A stretch of DNA of 64,000 nt from NCBI RefSeq assembly GCF_041538045.1, contig NZ_JBGOSE010000006.1, positions 235,002 to 299,001 of the forward strand, read 5' to 3'. Shown here piece after piece: positions 62,201 to 64,000 of this stretch (positions are counted from its first letter, which is position 1; the number at the start of each line of letters is the position of its first letter). This DNA comes from Aliiglaciecola sp041538045 (GTDB lineage Bacteria; Pseudomonadota; Gammaproteobacteria; Enterobacterales; Alteromonadaceae). The notes beneath the pieces were generated by a model. The model searched no databases. It was given only the letters and a program-made list of their open reading frames with translations, and was not told the DNA's origin. Position numbers and translations under genes: made by a program.

Positions 62201-63246
62201 GTTTGGAAAATGTTTCAGATTCAAATGGTTCAGGTCTAGGTTTGGCTGTAGTTAAGGAGTTAGTTACAGCAAATGGGGGAAGTATTGAAGTCGAAAGCAA
62301 AATTGATGAAGGAACCAAGTTTATAGTTAAACTGCCAATTAATAGCCACATTCCTAAACCTGAAGTGAAGTTGTTTGTATCAGCTCCAATTGAGGGCGAG
62401 CAAACAGAACTTGAAGTGCTTAGCACTAATGAACTTGAATTAACATCAAACGAAGTCGGCGATAAAAGACTGTCGATTTTGTTAGTTGAAGACCAACCTG
62501 ACATGAGAAATTATTTAGCCCTTATTTTTGGCGACGAATACCAATGTTATTCTGCTGAAAATGGGAAAGAAGGGTTTGAAAAAGCGTTAGATATTATACC
62601 CGACATTATCGTTACTGATCTGATGATGCCTGTAACGGATGGTTTCGAACTATGCAAAAGTATAAGAGTGAACGAATTAACCTCACATATTCCTATTATC
62701 ATGTTAACAGCTAAAGGTGATGATAAAACGCGTCTGGATAGTTGGGGTTACCATATAGATGATTATATTAAGAAACCATTTAATAACTCCGAGTTATTGG
62801 CAAGGGTAAAAAACCTAATAACAATAAGACGTAAGATTTCCCAAAAATACAATTTTAATTCAGTGGAAAATAAAGATATCTTTGAGTTGAATAGTGATTG
62901 TATGTCTTCAGAGAGAGACACTCGATTTTACGATAAATTTATTTGCTGGTTAGAAGATAATTACAAAGATAATACTTGTAATAGAGGGCGAGCTGTTATT
63001 GATTTGGCTATCAGCGAGAGACAGCTTACTCGAAAACTTACAGCCTTCACCAATTCTAGTTTTACTGAGCTACTCAGAAGGTATCGTCTCCTGAAAGCGA
63101 AAAGTGATTTATTGAATGGAAAGCAGATAACCGAAACTGCTTTCAATGTGGGCTTTTCGTCATCGGCTTATTTTAGTAACAAGTTCAAAAAAGAGTTTGG
63201 ACTGTCTCCTAAAGCCTTTGTCAAAAAAATGAAGGTGAACCAATAA
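59269..63246 (+). CDS. hybrid two-component system regulator (HTCS), propeller-kinase-receiver-AraC
   Basis: 1325 residues from the TTG at 59269, where GGGA precedes the start and a signal peptide begins MKLIKNVLIVFLIF; the open frame starts at 59248 with another TTG. Periplasmic part, residues to about 740: two-component propeller repeats (AIWLGSENGLYKI, KVWIALFGNGIVIYD, GVIWLCTDGAGLAYV, YFWVMTNQGLVRYD) and a Y_Y_Y domain (FQYRLVGLNNSWVDA...SGDYLFEVRV). Membrane helix about 750. Kinase HASHEFRTPLSLIGG with His817, ATPase DQGFGIADENIDLIFQRF. Receiver with Asp1117 in TDLMMP. AraC HTH at the C-terminus (FNVGFSSSAYFSNKFKKEFG). Such HTCS proteins control glycan-use genes in Bacteroidetes and some Alteromonadales, but no glycan genes are near. 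AT-rich relative to neighbours. Confidence 0.92.
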   Translation: MKLIKNVLIVFLIFSISNSVYSYDSFYELKGNSLGLVYSVLQGKKAIWLGSENGLYKITGSHVESIATTEKPFNGFDIEGLAEDNNGKVWIALFGNGIVIYDQSLEKYRQITTETGLQSDHCLDVKIYKNLAYANCEKSISIINTSTLEVTNISSTKQIKLSYIEDIQLSRSGELYFLDSENNLFSIENYSLKKIKLVDRQNKHLKIDCFHVDAKGSLWFSISNVLFKNQNSINTEILKADTKIKKIFTYGEDSLIYVSDSFYLINTVKNEQVIPSRIFKTDEMKVEDVYDVDITLSGGVVFTGPLIGVGIFNDFARALDNLLPKDFKHVNLQASAEVSPNQIVLAFNQNIYVFERAESKIKKIVSRLGVVTALTYDDKHSRILIGVEDKGLFEFKFDSYEYDNSGEAAVVNLYESDGIIVDITVNSYGEVHFGVIENSNPGIYKLKIKGKSSLIFSKDDVDNIYQKSDGKLIAVARDSGVFDILSPDKISKVNKKKYINNCLLEDNKGVIWLCTDGAGLAYVDEVSGELIYIDTVYTAHSRHIRELVQDSEGYFWVMTNQGLVRYDHVNKTSIELGREDGIIDVDFEITASINLAGDEILIAGDRENYVVNTKLANKFLNKRLRKVSQTVFVDLMVLIRDEQGLVSKKRDLIESIANDLPLDISYDEFLFELTFAANNLVDRNILKFQYRLVGLNNSWVDATSETAKATYSTLPSGDYLFEVRVVDPKSASIQPVNSLQIRVHPPYWQTWQAYSFYLLACILVVICFIKYRTFQLESLNERLESSVLLQTKELATSKRRLRDALHHKELLYANASHEFRTPLSLIGGPIEQLAKYVKDEKSQKILDILRLNVFRLTNLVDQVLELSKIDSSKLDDKVHYDLHNSIKIIAESFRPISSNNKQQLIVENTCSGTGTYIADSLEKILSNLLMNAFKYNKKGGNVEICATTNNNILQVEISDQGFGIADENIDLIFQRFTRLENVSDSNGSGLGLAVVKELVTANGGSIEVESKIDEGTKFIVKLPINSHIPKPEVKLFVSAPIEGEQTELEVLSTNELELTSNEVGDKRLSILLVEDQPDMRNYLALIFGDEYQCYSAENGKEGFEKALDIIPDIIVTDLMMPVTDGFELCKSIRVNELTSHIPIIMLTAKGDDKTRLDSWGYHIDDYIKKPFNNSELLARVKNLITIRRKISQKYNFNSVENKDIFELNSDCMSSERDTRFYDKFICWLEDNYKDNTCNRGRAVIDLAISERQLTRKLTAFTNSSFTELLRRYRLLKAKSDLLNGKQITETAFNVGFSSSAYFSNKFKKEFGLSPKAFVKKMKVNQ

Positions 63247-63248
63247 AC

Positions 63249-63276
63249 AAAAATGGCGCTTCATAGCGCCATTTTT
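63249..63276. terminator. bidirectional terminator
   Basis: AAAAATGGCGCT / AGCGCCATTTTT with a 4-nt TCAT loop between the HTCS gene and the convergent RRM gene, symmetrical with A and T flanks. Confidence 0.9.
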
Positions 63277-63299
63277 ACTAAGTATAAATGAGGGGTTAA

Positions 63300-63752
63300 T
63301 TACCCTTCGGTTTTATCTTTTGCTAAACGTACTTTCAAGGTGCGCTCTTGAAAGTCGGTATCGTTTAGTTTCTTAATCATTTTGTCAGCACTTTTACTCG
63401 CAACTTCAACAAAACCGTAACCTTTGCGTTTACCTGTGCGGCGGTCTTTCATTAATCGAACTGAAGCAACAGTTCCAAATTCAGAAAAATACTCTGCAAC
63501 AGCATCTTCATTTACTTTATAAGGAAGGTTACCAACATACAGAGTTGTGGTTGAGGAGATATCATCACTTGAACTTTGAACCGATTTAGATTCAGAAATT
63601 AGCTTTGAAACTTGTGGGATGGCAATTGCTCCAATAACTAAGCCGAAAATGAAGGCCAATTGAACAGAAGCAAAATCGTCAGGAAGTGCGAAGTAAGCAA
63701 TAATAGAAATTACTATAGCGATTAGTGTGTTTATTAAAGAGAAAGATTTCAT
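63300..63752 (-). CDS. membrane-tethered RRM RNA-binding protein
   Basis: 150 residues. Two hydrophobic helices, about 8-24 (LIAIVISIIAYFAL) and 32-49 (LAFIFGLVIGAIAI), precede a Ser-rich linker. Residues about 69-146 form one RNA-recognition motif: RNP2 LYVGNLP and RNP1 KGYGFVEV. The RRM probably faces the cytoplasm, tethering RNA to the membrane. Bacterial RRM proteins are commonly soluble; membrane-anchored ones are known in marine gammaproteobacteria but poorly described. It is followed by a terminator shared with the HTCS gene. Confidence 0.9.
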   Translation of the reverse strand: MKSFSLINTLIAIVISIIAYFALPDDFASVQLAFIFGLVIGAIAIPQVSKLISESKSVQSSSDDISSTTTLYVGNLPYKVNEDAVAEYFSEFGTVASVRLMKDRRTGKRKGYGFVEVASKSADKMIKKLNDTDFQERTLKVRLAKDKTEG

Positions 63753-64000
63753 GTGGTCATTACCTAATATGATTATTGTTATAGGATTTCTTTTAAAAAG
63801 GAAAAGAAAGCAGTGCCATGTTACGCATAAATAAACAGATAACCAAATTTGTTTACTACAAGGTTGTTTATAGTTTGCTCAACCAGTATAAACTTTGTGC
63901 TTTTTTTAGGGTTAAACCGCTTTTTTTAAGATTATTGTAATTAATTTGAAATAAACCCTTGATCTTCCGATTATGCTCTGTAGAATGCGCGCCTCGCTTC
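63753..64000. other. right-hand end of window, no gene seen
   Basis: 248 bp, AT-rich. It holds the promoter region of the minus-strand RRM gene. The last 20 bases turn GC-rich (GCGCGCCTCGC), which may begin another feature beyond the window, but nothing can be assigned. Confidence 0.4.

Noticed and set aside
1..64000. CRISPR array, tRNA, rRNA, intact transposon or prophage
   Set aside because: No regularly spaced repeats, tRNA-like cloverleaf, rRNA block or phage gene was seen in the window.

Overview
The window looks like chromosomal DNA of a marine gammaproteobacterium of the Alteromonadales, probably a Glaciecola/Paraglaciecola/Alteromonas-type organism. The reasons are a complete Na+-translocating NADH:quinone reductase operon followed by apbE and nqrM, a gene order tolC / nudF-yqiB-cpdA-yqiA-parE as in E. 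coli, an epmB/efp/epmA cluster, a large TonB-dependent receptor, a TRAP transporter and moderately AT-rich DNA. The genus is inference from gene content, not from a search.

Layout. 0-8 kb: the tail of a gene, then on the minus strand a secreted transglutaminase-like protein, siroheme synthase CysG and the DEAD-box RNA helicase DeaD, then a 913-residue TPR lipoprotein of the PrsT (PEP-CTERM/exosortase-associated) type. 8-15.5 kb: a BacNav-type ion channel with a three-acid, calcium-like selectivity filter, TolC, and the nudF-yqiB-cpdA-yqiA-parE run. 15.5-19.4 kb: a membrane-anchored conserved protein and three small proteins, one of YjfB-type. 18.4-21 kb: the complete EF-P beta-lysylation set (epmB divergent from efp-epmA). 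21-25.7 kb: a membrane diguanylate cyclase, an acetyltransferase, a secreted cyclophilin, RlmG, an AlkB-like dioxygenase and BolA.

25.8-28.9 kb: the minus-strand operon btuD-btuC-btuF for cobalamin import, preceded by a cobalamin riboswitch readable in the sequence. 29-33.3 kb: a three-gene TRAP transporter with a TakP-like (2-oxoacid) binding lipoprotein, then the enoyl reductase FabV. 33.8-41 kb: nqrABCDEF, apbE (which attaches FMN to NqrB and NqrC) and nqrM (iron delivery to Nqr). 41.2-44.8 kb: an SGNH/GDSL hydrolase gene split by a single in-frame TAA, LexA-controlled dinB, an MFS transporter and a DUF1653 protein.

44.8-58.4 kb: a TonB-dependent receptor divergent from a LytS/LytTR two-component pair, an NhaC-type antiporter, a metallo-beta-lactamase-fold hydrolase with a GNAT gene, a secreted YtcJ-like amidohydrolase with a PLP dehydratase, a PH-domain protein, TrmN6 and a degenerate CheW-like protein. 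58.4-63.3 kb is the most unusual part. It has a decayed stretch with an IS256-family transposase remnant, a 60-codon gene for a peptide with a double-glycine leader, and, divergent from it, a one-protein hybrid two-component regulator of about 1325 residues (propeller, Y_Y_Y, kinase, receiver, AraC). The window ends with a membrane-tethered RRM RNA-binding protein. No rRNA, tRNA, CRISPR array or intact mobile element was seen.
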